DNA of 64,000 bases from Egibacteraceae bacterium (GTDB lineage: Bacteria > Actinomycetota > Nitriliruptoria > Euzebyales > Egibacteraceae), in the NCBI GenBank assembly GCA_030446745.1, contig JAUJMS010000008.1:1-64000 (forward strand), in the 5' to 3' direction. The notes beneath the pieces are model-generated. The model searched no databases, had not been told where the DNA came from, and saw only the letters and a list, made by a program, of their open reading frames with translations. This document shows, piece by piece, positions 43,320 through 52,402 of this stretch. The translations under genes were made by a program, and so were the position numbers. The stretch's first letter is position 1, and the number at the start of each line of letters is the position of its first letter.

Positions 43320-44492
43320 GTGCCCGCAGTCCTCGTGGTGTTCGCCGTGCTCGTCGCCGCCCTCGCGGGCGCCGCGGCCGCGTGGGCTGCCGCCCGCCGC
43401 CGCGACGACGGCGTGCGGGACCTGGCCGCCGCGGTGGCCCAGGAGGTGGCCGCGTCGCGCGACGCGGGCGTGAGCGCCGCGATCGACAGCGTGTGCGCGG
43501 TGGCGGCGGAGCGCCTCGGCGCGCACACCGAGCGCAGCAGCGGCGACCTCGACACCAAGAAGGCGCTGATCGACGCACAGCTCGCCGCCATGAACGGCGA
43601 GCTGGCGAAGGTCACCGGCCTGGTCCGCCAGCTCGAGGGCGACCGCGACCGCACGTTCAGCGTCCTGAGCGAGCAGCTGCGCAGCGCCGGCGAGCAGACG
43701 GCGCGCCTGGCGGAGACGACGCAGTCGCTGCGCGAGGCGCTGTCGTCGACCACCGCGCGGGGACAGTGGGGCGAGCGGATGGCCGAGGACGTCCTGCGCC
43801 TCGCCGGCTTCGTCGAGAACATCAACTACCGCAAGCAGCGCACGATCGCGGAGGGCCGTCCCGACTTCACGTTCCTGCTCCCGCGCGAGATGCAACTGCA
43901 CATGGATGTGAAGTTCCCGCTCGACAACTACCTGCGCTACCTCGACGCGCCGAGCGACGGCGAGCGCGAGACCGCCCGCGCCGCGTTCCTGCGCGACGTC
44001 CGCGCGCGGGTCCGCGAGCTGTCCCGGCGCGAGTACGCCGCCGGCGAGGACTGCCTCGACTGCGTGCTGCTGTTCATTCCCAACGAGCAGCTCTACGCGT
44101 TCATCCAGCAGACCGACGCCGCCGCCGTCGAGGAGGCGCTGCGCAGCAAGGTCGTGTTCTGCTCGCCGTTGACGCTGTTCGCGGTGCTCGCCGTCGTCCG
44201 CCAGGCGATGGACAACTTCATGCTGGAGCGGACCTCCAACGAGATCCTGTCCCAGCTCGGCGCGTTCCGGCGGCAGTGGGACAAGTTCAGCGATCAGGTC
44301 GACAAGCTGGGGCGCGGCCTGCAGAGCGCGACCCGCGCCTACGACGAGCTGGTGACGACCCGCACGCGCCAGCTGCAGCGCCCGCTGGACAAGCTCGACG
44401 ACCTGCGGATCGCCCGCGGGCTGGCGGTCGCGGGCGACGAGCCCGCCGAGCCGCCGGCGCTCACCGTCGTCGCGTCAGGCGCGGACGGCTGA
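43320..44492 (+). CDS. rmuC: RmuC-family protein (DNA recombination-related)
   Basis: A 390-residue protein. An N-terminal membrane helix (AVLVVFAVLVAALAGAAAAWAA) precedes a coiled coil (about 25-150, QLEGDRDRTFSVLSEQLRSAGEQ). The RmuC nuclease-like domain follows, with GQWGERMAEDVLRLAGF (about 157-173), MQLHMDVKFPLDNYLRYLD (the putative PD-(D/E)xK Asp-Lys pair in DVKFP) and LDCVLLFIPNEQLYAFI. RmuC limits inversions at small inverted repeats in E. coli. GTG 43320 follows GGAAAGG. Confidence 0.92.
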   Translation: MPAVLVVFAVLVAALAGAAAAWAAARRRDDGVRDLAAAVAQEVAASRDAGVSAAIDSVCAVAAERLGAHTERSSGDLDTKKALIDAQLAAMNGELAKVTGLVRQLEGDRDRTFSVLSEQLRSAGEQTARLAETTQSLREALSSTTARGQWGERMAEDVLRLAGFVENINYRKQRTIAEGRPDFTFLLPREMQLHMDVKFPLDNYLRYLDAPSDGERETARAAFLRDVRARVRELSRREYAAGEDCLDCVLLFIPNEQLYAFIQQTDAAAVEEALRSKVVFCSPLTLFAVLAVVRQAMDNFMLERTSNEILSQLGAFRRQWDKFSDQVDKLGRGLQSATRAYDELVTTRTRQLQRPLDKLDDLRIARGLAVAGDEPAEPPALTVVASGADG

Positions 44493-45218
44493 AGCAGCGG
44501 CGACGCCCTCGACGAAGCTCGCGAACAGCACGTCGTCGGTGCCGTCGAGCGTCTTCTCGGGGTGCCACTGGACGCCGAGGCAGTCCCAGCCGCCGCGGTG
44601 CTCCAGCGCCTCGACGACCCCGTCTGGCGCCACCGCGACCACGCGCAGCTCGTCGGCGACGCGGTCCACACCCTGGTGGTGGTAGCTGTTCACCGTCCGC
44701 TGCGTGCAGCCGTAGAGCGCTGCGAGCCGGGAGTCCGGCTCCAGACGCACCTCGTGGCCGTGGGTCTTGATCGCGTCGAAGTCGCTCGGTTCGGGCCGGT
44801 GCGGGCCTTGGGGCGTCGTCACGTGCTGGCGCATGGAGCCGCCGAGCGCCACGTTGAGCACCTGCATCCCGCGGCAGATGCCCAGCGTCGGCAGCCGCCG
44901 CCGCCGCTGACGGGCGCCGGCGACGACGGCGCGCTCGGACGCGTCGGCCGCCGGGTTCGTGTCGCGGCTGAGTCCGTCGTTCGTCGCCCCGTACGACGGC
45001 GGGTCGATGTCGCCACCGCCGGTCAGCACCACCCCGTGGACGGCGTCGAGGATCTGGTCCACGTCGTCGGGGCCCGGGTGGGCGAGCAGCAACGGCACCG
45101 CGCCGGCGCGGCGCAAAGCCTCGACGTAGTGCTCGGCGAGCGAGAACAGGGGCGTGCGTGGGTCCCAGAACGTCGGCAGGGCCCGCTTCCACATGGTGAC
45201 GGCGACGAGTGGCTTCAT
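44475..45218 (-). CDS. class I glutamine amidotransferase-like hydrolase (PuuD-type)
   Basis: A 247-residue protein. The nucleophile C115 lies in LGICRGMQ and the His/Glu pair H219/E221 in VQWHPEKT, with GVVLTGGGDIDPP (about 62-74) at the N-terminal side, characteristic of gamma-glutamyl-GABA hydrolase-like enzymes. They cleave gamma-glutamyl amides. It overlaps the upstream thioesterase by 4 bases (ATGA) and the convergent rmuC by 18 bases. A polyamine role is plausible but has no support from neighbours. Confidence 0.9.
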   Translation of the reverse strand: MKPLVAVTMWKRALPTFWDPRTPLFSLAEHYVEALRRAGAVPLLLAHPGPDDVDQILDAVHGVVLTGGGDIDPPSYGATNDGLSRDTNPAADASERAVVAGARQRRRRLPTLGICRGMQVLNVALGGSMRQHVTTPQGPHRPEPSDFDAIKTHGHEVRLEPDSRLAALYGCTQRTVNSYHHQGVDRVADELRVVAVAPDGVVEALEHRGGWDCLGVQWHPEKTLDGTDDVLFASFVEGVAAASAVRA

Positions 45219-45817
45219 GCCTCCATCGTGCCCGACGCGGCCGGGGGCGCCGCCCCCCCCCCCCGCCCGGCGGGGCGGTGTTTCGGCGCGCCGGCGCCCC
45301 GGCCGTCGGTCGCCTCGGACGCGCCGGCGCCCCGCCCGTAGCGGCCGGCGGCGCCGGCGGCGGGGAGTACGACCTGCGTGCAGCGCGACGCCGCGAGCAG
45401 CTGCCCGTCGTCGTCGTGCAGCTCGCCGGCGCAGAACACCACCCGCCGGGTGCGCCGCAGCACCGTGCCGGTCGCGCGCAGCGGGCCGGGTCGGGCGGCG
45501 CGGAGGAACTCGACGCGCAGGTCGGCGGTAAGAAAGACCTCGTCGTCGTCGAGCACCGCCCACGCCGCGCCGCCCATCGCCGTGTCCAGGATCGTCGCGA
45601 CCAGCCCGCCGTGGACGATGTACCCGTCGTTCGCGGGGAACCCGTAGTCGGCCGGCGCGTCCCACGCGAGCACCGTCGCGTCGGGATCCCAGCGCAGCCG
45701 CCGGAAGCCGAGCGTCGTGAAGACGTGCGGGCCGGACGCCCGGGCCTGCTCCCAGCGCTCCCAGTGGTCTCGGTCGCGCCCCCGCCCCATGGCGGGCGGT
45801 GCGCCGTGGCCGGTCAT
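45215..45817 (-). CDS. hotdog-fold acyl-CoA thioesterase (PaaI-like) with low-complexity tail
   Basis: A 200-residue protein from ATG 45817 (4-bp overlap with the SDR stop). The hotdog domain spans about residues 20-150 with NDGYIVHGGLVATILDTAMGGAA, the catalytic helix. The last 45 or so residues are Gly/Ala/Arg-rich (RGAGASEATDGRGAGAP...) and are encoded across a run of about 12 C at 45253-45264, so the tail may be extended by sequence error. It is coupled to SDR upstream and the amidotransferase downstream. Confidence 0.82.
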   Translation of the reverse strand: MTGHGAPPAMGRGRDRDHWERWEQARASGPHVFTTLGFRRLRWDPDATVLAWDAPADYGFPANDGYIVHGGLVATILDTAMGGAAWAVLDDDEVFLTADLRVEFLRAARPGPLRATGTVLRRTRRVVFCAGELHDDDGQLLAASRCTQVVLPAAGAAGRYGRGAGASEATDGRGAGAPKHRPAGRGGGAAPPAASGTMEA

Positions 45818-46563
45818 CCCTCCCACCCGACCAGGCTCACGCCCCCGTCGACGACGACGGTCTCGCCGGTGATCCACCCCGCCTCGTCCGACAGCAGGAA
45901 GCGCGCGATGCCGGCGGTGTCGTCGGTGGTGCCCAGCCGCTTGAGCGGGTAGCTGGCAGCCACCTGCTCCTCGCGCCCCTCATAGAGGGCTCGGGCGAAG
46001 CGCGTCTTGACCACGGCGGGAGCGATGGCGTTGACCCGGACCCGCGGGCCCAGTTCGACGGCGAGCTGGCGGGTGAGGTGGATCAGCGCCGCCTTGCTGG
46101 CGTTGTAAGCACCGATCGCGGCGCCGGGGCGCAGACCGCCGACGGACGCGACGTTGAGGATCGCGCCGCCGCGCTCGCGCAACGACGCGCGCCACGCCTC
46201 CTGCACCCAGCCGAGCGGGGCGACGACGTTGACGGCGAAGATCTTGTCGACCGCGCCGAGGTCGGCGTCGACCAGCGGCCCGTACTGCGGGTTGGTGGCC
46301 GCGTTGTTGACCAGCAGGTCCAGGGATCCGAAGCGGTCGACGACCTGCGCCACCGCGTCGGCGCGGTGCGCCGGATCGTCGCTCGAGCCGGCGATGGCGA
46401 ACGTGTCGTCACCGGCGTCGAGCTCGTCCAGCGCCGCGTCGAGCTCGTCGCGCTTGCGCGCCGTGATGGCCACGCGGGCGCCCGCCTCGAGCAGCGCCGC
46501 GGCGATGCCCAGACCGATGCCCCTCGAGGCGCCGGTGACCAGCGCCGCCTTGCCCGCCACCAT
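45814..46563 (-). CDS. short-chain dehydrogenase/reductase
   Basis: A 249-residue classical SDR. It has cofactor loop TGASRGIG (10-17), NNAA (86-89), catalytic S140, Y153 and K157 in YNASK, and the C-terminal GITGETVVVDGG-type motif as WITGETVVVDGG. It likely uses NAD(P)H on an acyl or hydroxyl substrate (3-ketoacyl-ACP/CoA reductase-like). It heads the three-gene operon SDR-thioesterase-amidotransferase. Confidence 0.92.
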   Translation of the reverse strand: MVAGKAALVTGASRGIGLGIAAALLEAGARVAITARKRDELDAALDELDAGDDTFAIAGSSDDPAHRADAVAQVVDRFGSLDLLVNNAATNPQYGPLVDADLGAVDKIFAVNVVAPLGWVQEAWRASLRERGGAILNVASVGGLRPGAAIGAYNASKAALIHLTRQLAVELGPRVRVNAIAPAVVKTRFARALYEGREEQVAASYPLKRLGTTDDTAGIARFLLSDEAGWITGETVVVDGGVSLVGWEG

Positions 46564-46659
46564 CCGAGCTGTCCGATCGTCGCCGCGGCCGACTCGCGCC
46601 GGCCATCGTCGCCTCGCGGCGTTGGCACCACTGCATGACGCCGCCGACGACGAGCCCGG

Positions 46660-47919
46660 TCAGCAGCGGCCGCTGCCCCAGGCGTGGCAGTCGATGAGGA
46701 TGCCGTCGAAGGTGCGCACCCGTACCGAGTCGCCGACGTTGTCGAGGAACTCGCCGTCGCGGTCGCCGTACTTGTACCAGTACTGCTGCAGGCGCGTCGC
46801 GTCGCAGGACCCCGCCGCGCAGCCGATCGACACCTTCAGTGTCTCGCCCGGGTGAAGCACGGTCCCGGGCGGGAAGTCGTAGCCGTACGGGTACGACTCG
46901 AGCAGATAGCCGTAGAGGTTCACCTTGACGTCCGAGACGTTGCGGATCGTCAGCGACTCCGGCGACTTGAACTGCACCCCGCTGATGACCACCGAACCCT
47001 GCAGCCGGTCCGTGCAGTCGCGCGCGCACGCGTACGTGAACCACTCCCGCAGGTCGCCGTCGCGGTCGAACAGGTACGCGCCGTCGCCGAGGCTGCCGTC
47101 CTCGGGCACGTTCTCGAACACCGGTGCGGACAAGCCCCAGTAGCGGGTCAGGCCGCGGTCGGTGCCCCGGCCGACACGCAGCGTCAGGGTCTTGCCGGGC
47201 GGCACCTCCGTGCCGCCGGCGAAGGTGTACTGGCGCAACGCCGTGTCCCGCAGCCGCCAGCCGCCGAGGCGCAGCGTGGCGGTGGCGCTCCGGTTGTGGA
47301 TCTTGACGAACTCGCCGTTGACGTTCGTCCCGTCGTTGCTGTCGGCGTCCCACTGGGCCCACATGCGCAGCGGCAGCCGCTGCTGGGGTCCCGCCCCGCA
47401 GGCGTTGGTGTCCCACAGCCGTCGCCCGCGGGCGGCGGCCGCCTCGGCGGCACGGTGGTACCGGATGTGGTTGACCGTCTCGGTCGGATGCGGCATCCAC
47501 AGCGCGTGGCCACGCTTCAGCTGCAGCAGGTTCACGTCGCGCCAGGCGCCGTCGCGGCGCACCTCGACGAAGCGCACGAGCCGGTCGCGCAGACCGCGGC
47601 TGTCGGCATCGACGGCCGACAAGCGCACCCGCTTGCCGTCGATGAGCCCGCGCAGGCTCGACTCGGCGGCGACGGCGTGGCAGTCGGGCGGCTGGGGCGT
47701 GGACTTGTGCATCTCCATCGCCTGGACGCCGGTCATGCGCACGACGACGGGACCTTTTCCGTCACCTTCGATGTCGACCTCGAAGGTGTCGCCGTCGGAC
47801 ACGTGGACGACCTTGCCGTACCACGTCCGCAACTCCGCCGGGGACGCCCCGGTGGCGGGCGCCAGCAAGCCGAGCGCGATGGCGATCACCACCGCGCAGC
47901 GGGCGAACAGACGGTTCAT
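46660..47919 (-). CDS. secreted staphylococcal-nuclease-like protein with lamin-tail domain, copy 1
   Basis: A 419-residue protein with a Sec signal (RCAVVIAIALGLLAPATGA). The N-terminal thermonuclease-like OB domain (about 29-175) has WYGKVVHVSDGDTFEVDI (D42, D44) and VVVRMTGVQAMEMH. R61 and E69 match SNase R35 and E43, but the calcium ligand D40 is a Gln (Q66) and the usual DTPE is QAME. A lamin-tail domain follows (about 190-290: VNGEFVKIHNRSATATLRLGGWRLRD is the typical strand set). A second C-terminal beta section has several Cys pairs. Its paralogue lies directly upstream. Confidence 0.85.
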   Translation of the reverse strand: MNRLFARCAVVIAIALGLLAPATGASPAELRTWYGKVVHVSDGDTFEVDIEGDGKGPVVVRMTGVQAMEMHKSTPQPPDCHAVAAESSLRGLIDGKRVRLSAVDADSRGLRDRLVRFVEVRRDGAWRDVNLLQLKRGHALWMPHPTETVNHIRYHRAAEAAAARGRRLWDTNACGAGPQQRLPLRMWAQWDADSNDGTNVNGEFVKIHNRSATATLRLGGWRLRDTALRQYTFAGGTEVPPGKTLTLRVGRGTDRGLTRYWGLSAPVFENVPEDGSLGDGAYLFDRDGDLREWFTYACARDCTDRLQGSVVISGVQFKSPESLTIRNVSDVKVNLYGYLLESYPYGYDFPPGTVLHPGETLKVSIGCAAGSCDATRLQQYWYKYGDRDGEFLDNVGDSVRVRTFDGILIDCHAWGSGRC

Positions 47920-48026
47920 GGCAGCCTTTCCGACGACGCAGGCGGCACGCCGCCCACGCGGGACGCGGGCGGTGCGGACCAGCCACCCCCAGGGTATCGA
48001 CACGATGGCGGCCCGCTTGAATGCGG

Positions 48027-49277
48027 TCAGCAGGTTGCCGTCCCCCACGAGCGGCAGTGGATGGTGATGACGTCGAAGGTACGCAGCCGCACCGTGTCGC
48101 CCGTGTTGTCGAGGAACTGACCGGTCGGGTCGCCGTACTTGTACCAGTACTGTTTCAGGCGCGACGTGGTGCAGACGTCCTTCGGGCAGCCGATCGAGAT
48201 GGTCAGCGTCTCGCCGGGCGCCAGCGTCGTGCCTTCGGGGAAGTCGTAGCTGTACGGCCAGGACTCGAGCAGGTAGCCGTAGAGGTCGACCGTCGCGGTG
48301 CCGTCGTTGCGCAGCTGGATGGACTCGGGAGACTTGTAGTGCACCGCGGACACCTTGACCTGGTCCTGCAGCGGATCGCTGCACAAGCGGGCGCACGGGT
48401 AGGTGAACGACGCGCGCAGGTCACCGTCCGGGTCGAACAGGTACGCACCGTCCCCGAGACTGCGGTCGGCGGGCACGTTCTCGAAGATCGGTGCCGCCAG
48501 CCCCCAGTAGCGCGTCAGCCCGCTGTCGGTGCCGGCGCCGACGTGCACGGTGAGCGTCTGACCGGGCGGGACGGCGGTGTCGGCCGGAAAGGTGTACTGG
48601 CGCAGCGCCGTGTCGCGCAGCCGCCACCCCTCCAGCGACAGCGTCTCGGTGGCGCTGCGGTTGCGCAGCTTCACCCACTCGCCGTTGACGTTGAGCGCGT
48701 CGTTGCTGTCGGCGTCCCACTGGGCCCACAGCTCCAACGGCACACTCTGCTGCGGCCCGTCGCCGCAGAAGTCAGGATCCCACAGCGCGGCGCCGCGTGT
48801 CGCGGCGGCCGCGGCGGCGCGGTTGTACGTCAGGTGGCGGAGCGTTTCGGTCGGGTGCGGCATCCACAGCGCGTGACCCCGCCGCAGCTGGGCGAGGTTG
48901 ACGTCGCGCCACACGCCGTTGCGGTAGACCTCGACGAAGCGGACGAGCCGGTCACGCAGACCGCGGCTGTCGGGATCCACGGCGGACAGGCGCACCCGCT
49001 TGCCGTCGATCAGCCGGCGCAGGCTGTTCTCGGCCTCGACGGCATGACGCAGCTCGGGGCTGGCCTTGTGCATCTCCATCGCCTGGACGCCGGTCATGCG
49101 CACGACGACGGGGCCTTCCCCGTCACCTTCGATGTCGACCTCGAAGGTGTCACCGTCGGAGATGTGGACGACGGTGCCGTACCAGGTGTGCAGCTCGGTC
49201 GCCGTGGCGGCGGCGGGGGCAACGAGGGCGAGCGCGACGGCCGCGGCGGGCAGGCAGCGCAGGAGCGAGGCGGTCAC
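48027..49277 (-). CDS. secreted staphylococcal-nuclease-like protein with lamin-tail domain, copy 2
   Basis: A 416-residue tandem paralogue of the downstream gene with the same order: signal peptide (SLLRCLPAAAVALALVAPAAA), nuclease-like domain with SDGDTFEVDI and VVVRMTGVQAMEMH, lamin-tail domain and Cys-containing C-terminus. Both copies share the D40-to-Gln change. GTG 49277 has AGGAGGG 6 bases upstream, giving a good start. The two proteins are similar over the whole length but clearly diverged, so the duplication is old. A sugar-non-specific nuclease activity is possible but compromised. Confidence 0.86.
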   Translation of the reverse strand: MTASLLRCLPAAAVALALVAPAAATATELHTWYGTVVHISDGDTFEVDIEGDGEGPVVVRMTGVQAMEMHKASPELRHAVEAENSLRRLIDGKRVRLSAVDPDSRGLRDRLVRFVEVYRNGVWRDVNLAQLRRGHALWMPHPTETLRHLTYNRAAAAAATRGAALWDPDFCGDGPQQSVPLELWAQWDADSNDALNVNGEWVKLRNRSATETLSLEGWRLRDTALRQYTFPADTAVPPGQTLTVHVGAGTDSGLTRYWGLAAPIFENVPADRSLGDGAYLFDPDGDLRASFTYPCARLCSDPLQDQVKVSAVHYKSPESIQLRNDGTATVDLYGYLLESWPYSYDFPEGTTLAPGETLTISIGCPKDVCTTSRLKQYWYKYGDPTGQFLDNTGDTVRLRTFDVITIHCRSWGTATC

Positions 49278-49381
49278 GGCAAGCCCTCCTGGGGCGGTCG
49301 GCGGCCCGCCGGCGGCGGTCGGCGAGACGGCGCGAAACGGATGACACCTGCGATATCGGCAGCCCACGGCGGCTCTTTACG

Positions 49382-49404
49382 AAAAACCGTTGGCCTCCGA
49401 ACGG
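49382..49404 (-). terminator. intrinsic terminator after the YqgE/AlgH gene
   Basis: On the minus strand CCGTT and AACGG form a 5-bp stem with an 8-base loop, followed directly by TTTTT, 8 bases after the stop of the YqgE/AlgH gene. It is one of the few U-tracts in this GC-rich window. Confidence 0.55.
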
Positions 49405-49411
49405 CGTGTCG

Positions 49412-49975
49412 TCAGTTGCGCGTCGGGTCCTCGCACGCAGCGGTGTACAGGCCGCCCTGGCGCCGCACGACGGCCAGCCACAGGCCGGCCGGGTCGTCAC
49501 TGAAGGCGTCGTCGCGGCGGGCGTCGAACACGAACCACCCACCCGCGGCGACCTCCGCCTCGAGCTGGCCGGCGCCCCAGCCGGCGTAGCCGGCGAAGAC
49601 CCGCACGGTGCCGGGGCGGTAGTCGCCCGCGCCGAGGTCGACCGCGGCGACCCCAGGCAGGATGGCGCCATCGTCGCCGGCCGGGCGGTCGACGCGCGCG
49701 AGCGCGATGACCGCATCGCGCTGGACCGGTCCGCCGGAGAACACGACCGGCGGCGGCGCGACCGTGCCGAGCCATGCAGGCAGCGCCGTCCGCACGGCGA
49801 TGTCGCTCGGGCGGTTCACGACCACGCCGACCGCGCCTTCGTTCCCGTGGTCGAGCAGCAGGATGACCGTCGACGCAAAGTTGGGGTCGACCAACGCGGG
49901 TGTGGCCACCAGCAGTCGCCCGCGGCGCACGGGACGGTTTGCGCCGCCGCGCCGTGGCGTTGCTGCCGCTGTCAT
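49412..49975 (-). CDS. YqgE/AlgH family protein (UPF0301)
   Basis: A 187-residue protein. RRGRLLVATPALVDPNFASTVILLL, GAVGVVVNRPSD, VFSGGPVQRDAVIAL and VRVFAGYAGWGAGQLEAEVAAGGWFV are the standard UPF0301 blocks. AlgH influences alginate production in Pseudomonas, but the molecular function of the family is unsettled. The ATG at 49975 removes a 26-residue Arg-rich upstream extension. Confidence 0.94.
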   Translation of the reverse strand: MTAAATPRRGGANRPVRRGRLLVATPALVDPNFASTVILLLDHGNEGAVGVVVNRPSDIAVRTALPAWLGTVAPPPVVFSGGPVQRDAVIALARVDRPAGDDGAILPGVAAVDLGAGDYRPGTVRVFAGYAGWGAGQLEAEVAAGGWFVFDARRDDAFSDDPAGLWLAVVRRQGGLYTAACEDPTRN

Positions 49976-50153
49976 CCAGTCCCCCCGTTCGGATGCCGCC
50001 GCCGGCTCGCACCGACCGTCGCACCGCGTCCTCCGCCGCCATGGTGCCACCACGCGGCGTCGCCCTGGCGGCCGCGGCTGCGGCGCCGACCCAGCGGCCT
50101 GTGCACCGCCGCGTTAGGGTCGGCGTCAGCGTCTCCCGCTGGAAAGGTCTGTC

Positions 50154-50738
50154 GTGTCGCCGCTGCTGCGCACCGTCGTCGTCCTCGCGATGGTCGCTCC
50201 CGCGTGCGGGGGCGACCCGTCGACGGTCGCGACGCCGCCACCCGGCGTGACGGCGTCGCCGTCGACGGCCGCCGGCACGACGACGGAGCCCCCGGTCGCC
50301 GGCGACGCGGCCTGCGGCCCGGTGGAGTCGGTGCCGCGGCAGGGCGGCGAGCACCTCATCGGCGACCAGCAGCCGCCAGTGCCCTACAACTCGACCCCGC
50401 CCACGTCGGGCTGGCACAGCTCCGGCGCCGTGAAGTTCGGGGTGCAGCCGCCCGGCAAGCCGCTCAGCGAGCCGGAGCAGGTCAGCGTGCTCGAGGCCGG
50501 CGGCGTCGTCGTGTCCTACGCCGGCCTGTCTCGCGCCGAGCGGCGCGCGCTGGCCGAGCTGGTGCGCGGCAAGCTCGCCGACCGCGTCGCGGTGACCGCC
50601 TACGACGCGCTGCCGGCCGGATCGGTCGCGCTGACGGCCTGGGGGCGCGTGCAACGCTGCGACGGCGTGGACGTCGCGGCGGTGCGGGAGTTCTTCAAGG
50701 CCCACCTCGGCACGCCGAAGAGCGGCGCCGACCACTGA
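50154..50738 (+). CDS. DUF3105 lipoprotein
   Basis: A 194-residue protein from GTG 50154 (GGAAAGG upstream). The signal LLRTVVVLAMVAPAC ends in a lipobox Cys, then a Thr/Pro/Ala-rich linker. The DUF3105 domain has YNSTPPTSGWHSS (about 78-90), normally YNSxPPTSGxH, and AGGVVVSYAGLS in place of the common NGGVVVxYxP. The role is unknown. Its stop lies 1 base from the Zur box of the zinc operon, but it reads as a separate unit. Confidence 0.85.
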   Translation: MSPLLRTVVVLAMVAPACGGDPSTVATPPPGVTASPSTAAGTTTEPPVAGDAACGPVESVPRQGGEHLIGDQQPPVPYNSTPPTSGWHSSGAVKFGVQPPGKPLSEPEQVSVLEAGGVVVSYAGLSRAERRALAELVRGKLADRVAVTAYDALPAGSVALTAWGRVQRCDGVDVAAVREFFKAHLGTPKSGADH

Positions 50739-50753
50739 TGGAAATGATTGTCA
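50739..50753 (+). promoter_or_regulatory. Zur-type operator of the znu operon
   Basis: TGGAAATGATTGTCA is a near-perfect match to the Fur/Zur-type 7-1-7 palindrome (TGA-AAT-x-ATT-TCA form) in otherwise GC-rich DNA, 44 bases before znuA. A TAGGCT possible -10 follows at 50762-50767. Binding of zinc-loaded Zur here would block transcription of znuACB-zur, giving negative autoregulation. Confidence 0.85.
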
Positions 50754-50797
50754 CCAGCGGATAGGCTCTGCGGCGCCGCCGTCCGTTGGAGCCGTCG

Positions 50798-51697
50798 ATG
50801 TCGCGTCTTGCCGTTGCCCTGCTCGTCGTGGCGCTCAGCGGTTGCGTCGAGGCCGGGGCGGCGCGCGGTCGTGACGGCGTCGAGGCCGTTGCCACGGTGT
50901 TCCCGCTGGCGTGGATCGCCGAAGAGATCGCACCGGAGTCGGCGGTCACCTACCTGGGCACCCGCGGGCAGGACCCCCACGACCTCGAGCTGACGCCGCA
51001 GCAGCGTGCGCTGGTGGAACGGGCGGGCGTCGTGGCGTACCTCGGCGACATCGGATTCCAGCCGTCGGTCGAGGCGGCGATCCCCGCGGCGGCCGGCGAG
51101 GTTGTCCCCGTCACCGACGTCGTCGACGCCGGCGACCTGCTGCCCGTGCCGGGCGGCGACGCCGGCGCGGTGGATCCCCACGTCTGGTTCGACGCCGGCC
51201 TGATGGCCCCGGTCGCGCAACGGCTCGGCGACGCCTTCGCCGCCGCTGACCCCGCCGGCGCCGCGGCGTACCGCGACAACGCCGCGCGCGTCGCCGCCAC
51301 GTTGCGCCGCCTCGACGCCGACGTCGACGCGGTGCTCGGCGACTGCCGCTTCGACACGGTCGTCGTCAGCCACGCCGCGTACGCGTACCTGCTCGAGCCC
51401 CACGGCATCACGCAGGAGGGCGTGTCCGGACCCGGTGGGCACGCCGGCGCGTCGCCGCAGCGTGTCGCCGAGCTCGCCGCCACCATCGCGCAGGCGGGAA
51501 TCCCGGCGGTGCTCAGCGAACCGGTGGAGGGCCGGCGCGACGCCGAGGCCGTCGCCCGAGAGGCGGGGGTCGACATCATCGAGATCCTGTCGCTCGACGT
51601 GGTCGACGAGGAGCGCGCGGCGCGCGGCTACCCCGACCTGCTGCGCGAGCAGGCGCAGGCCGCCGCCCGCGCCGCCGGCTGTGCGGGCGCCCCGTGA
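50798..51697 (+). CDS. znuA: zinc ABC transporter substrate-binding lipoprotein
   Basis: A 299-residue cluster-9 metal-binding protein. Its lipobox is LSGC (Cys16) and the metal His ligands are H61 (QDPHDLE), H128 (VDPHVWFD) and H192 (VSHAAYAYLL). The usual His-rich flexible loop is missing, replaced by the short GGDAGA (119-124). The ATG at 50798 has GGAG 6 bases before it. A TTG at 50786 is less likely. Location directly behind a Zur box makes zinc the expected metal. Confidence 0.94.
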   Translation: MSRLAVALLVVALSGCVEAGAARGRDGVEAVATVFPLAWIAEEIAPESAVTYLGTRGQDPHDLELTPQQRALVERAGVVAYLGDIGFQPSVEAAIPAAAGEVVPVTDVVDAGDLLPVPGGDAGAVDPHVWFDAGLMAPVAQRLGDAFAAADPAGAAAYRDNAARVAATLRRLDADVDAVLGDCRFDTVVVSHAAYAYLLEPHGITQEGVSGPGGHAGASPQRVAELAATIAQAGIPAVLSEPVEGRRDAEAVAREAGVDIIEILSLDVVDEERAARGYPDLLREQAQAAARAAGCAGAP

Positions 51698-52401
51698 CCG
51701 CCGCGGTCGCGCTCGAGCTGGACGCCGTCGGCTTCGGCTACGGCCGCGACGCGGTCCTGCACGACGCCGACCTGCGGGTGCGAGAGGGTGAACTCGTCGC
51801 CGTCGTCGGCGCGAACGGCGCCGGCAAGACGACGATGCTCAAGCTCGCGCTGGGGCTGCTTGCCCCCACGTCCGGGGTCGTCCGGCTGTTCGGCACCCCG
51901 GTCGCGTCCTTCCGCGACTGGCAGCGGGTCGGCTACGTGCCGCAGCGCGCGGCCGCGGCGTCGGTGCTGCCGGTCAGCGTCGATGAGGTCGTGCGCAGCG
52001 GCCTTGCGGGCGCGCTGGGGCTGTGGCGGCGCCCCGACGCGGCGCAGCGCGCCCGCATCGCCCACGTGCTCGACCTCCTCGGTCTGGCCGCCGTGCGCGC
52101 GGCGCCCGTCGCCACGTTGTCCGGTGGCCAGCAACAGCGTGCGCTCATCGCTCGGGCGCTGGTCACCGCGCCACGGCTGCTCGTGCTCGACGAGCCGACC
52201 ACCGGGGTCGACGCCGCCGCGCGCGCGACGCTGCGCGCGTCGCTCGAGCATCTCGTGCACGACGAGCACGTCGCGGTCGTCTACAGCAGCCACGACCCGC
52301 ACGCCCTGCGCGGGCTGGCCGACCGCGTCGTCGAGGTGCGCGACGGCGGCCTGCACGACGTCGCCCCGGCGGCGGCTCCGGCGCCCGGCGGCGGGCGCTG
52401 A
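51694..52401 (+). CDS. znuC: zinc ABC transporter ATP-binding protein
   Basis: A 235-residue ATPase with Walker A GANGAGKTT, the Q-loop in GYVPQRAA, the signature [15 protein letters not shown], Walker B LLVLDEPTTGVD and the H-loop YSSHDPHAL. Its GTG overlaps the znuA TGA by 4 bases. It energises zinc import through ZnuB. Confidence 0.95.
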   Translation: MTAAVALELDAVGFGYGRDAVLHDADLRVREGELVAVVGANGAGKTTMLKLALGLLAPTSGVVRLFGTPVASFRDWQRVGYVPQRAAAASVLPVSVDEVVRSGLAGALGLWRRPDAAQRARIAHVLDLLGLAAVRAAPVATLSGGQQQRALIARALVTAPRLLVLDEPTTGVDAAARATLRASLEHLVHDEHVAVVYSSHDPHALRGLADRVVEVRDGGLHDVAPAAAPAPGGGR

Positions 52402-52402
52402 C

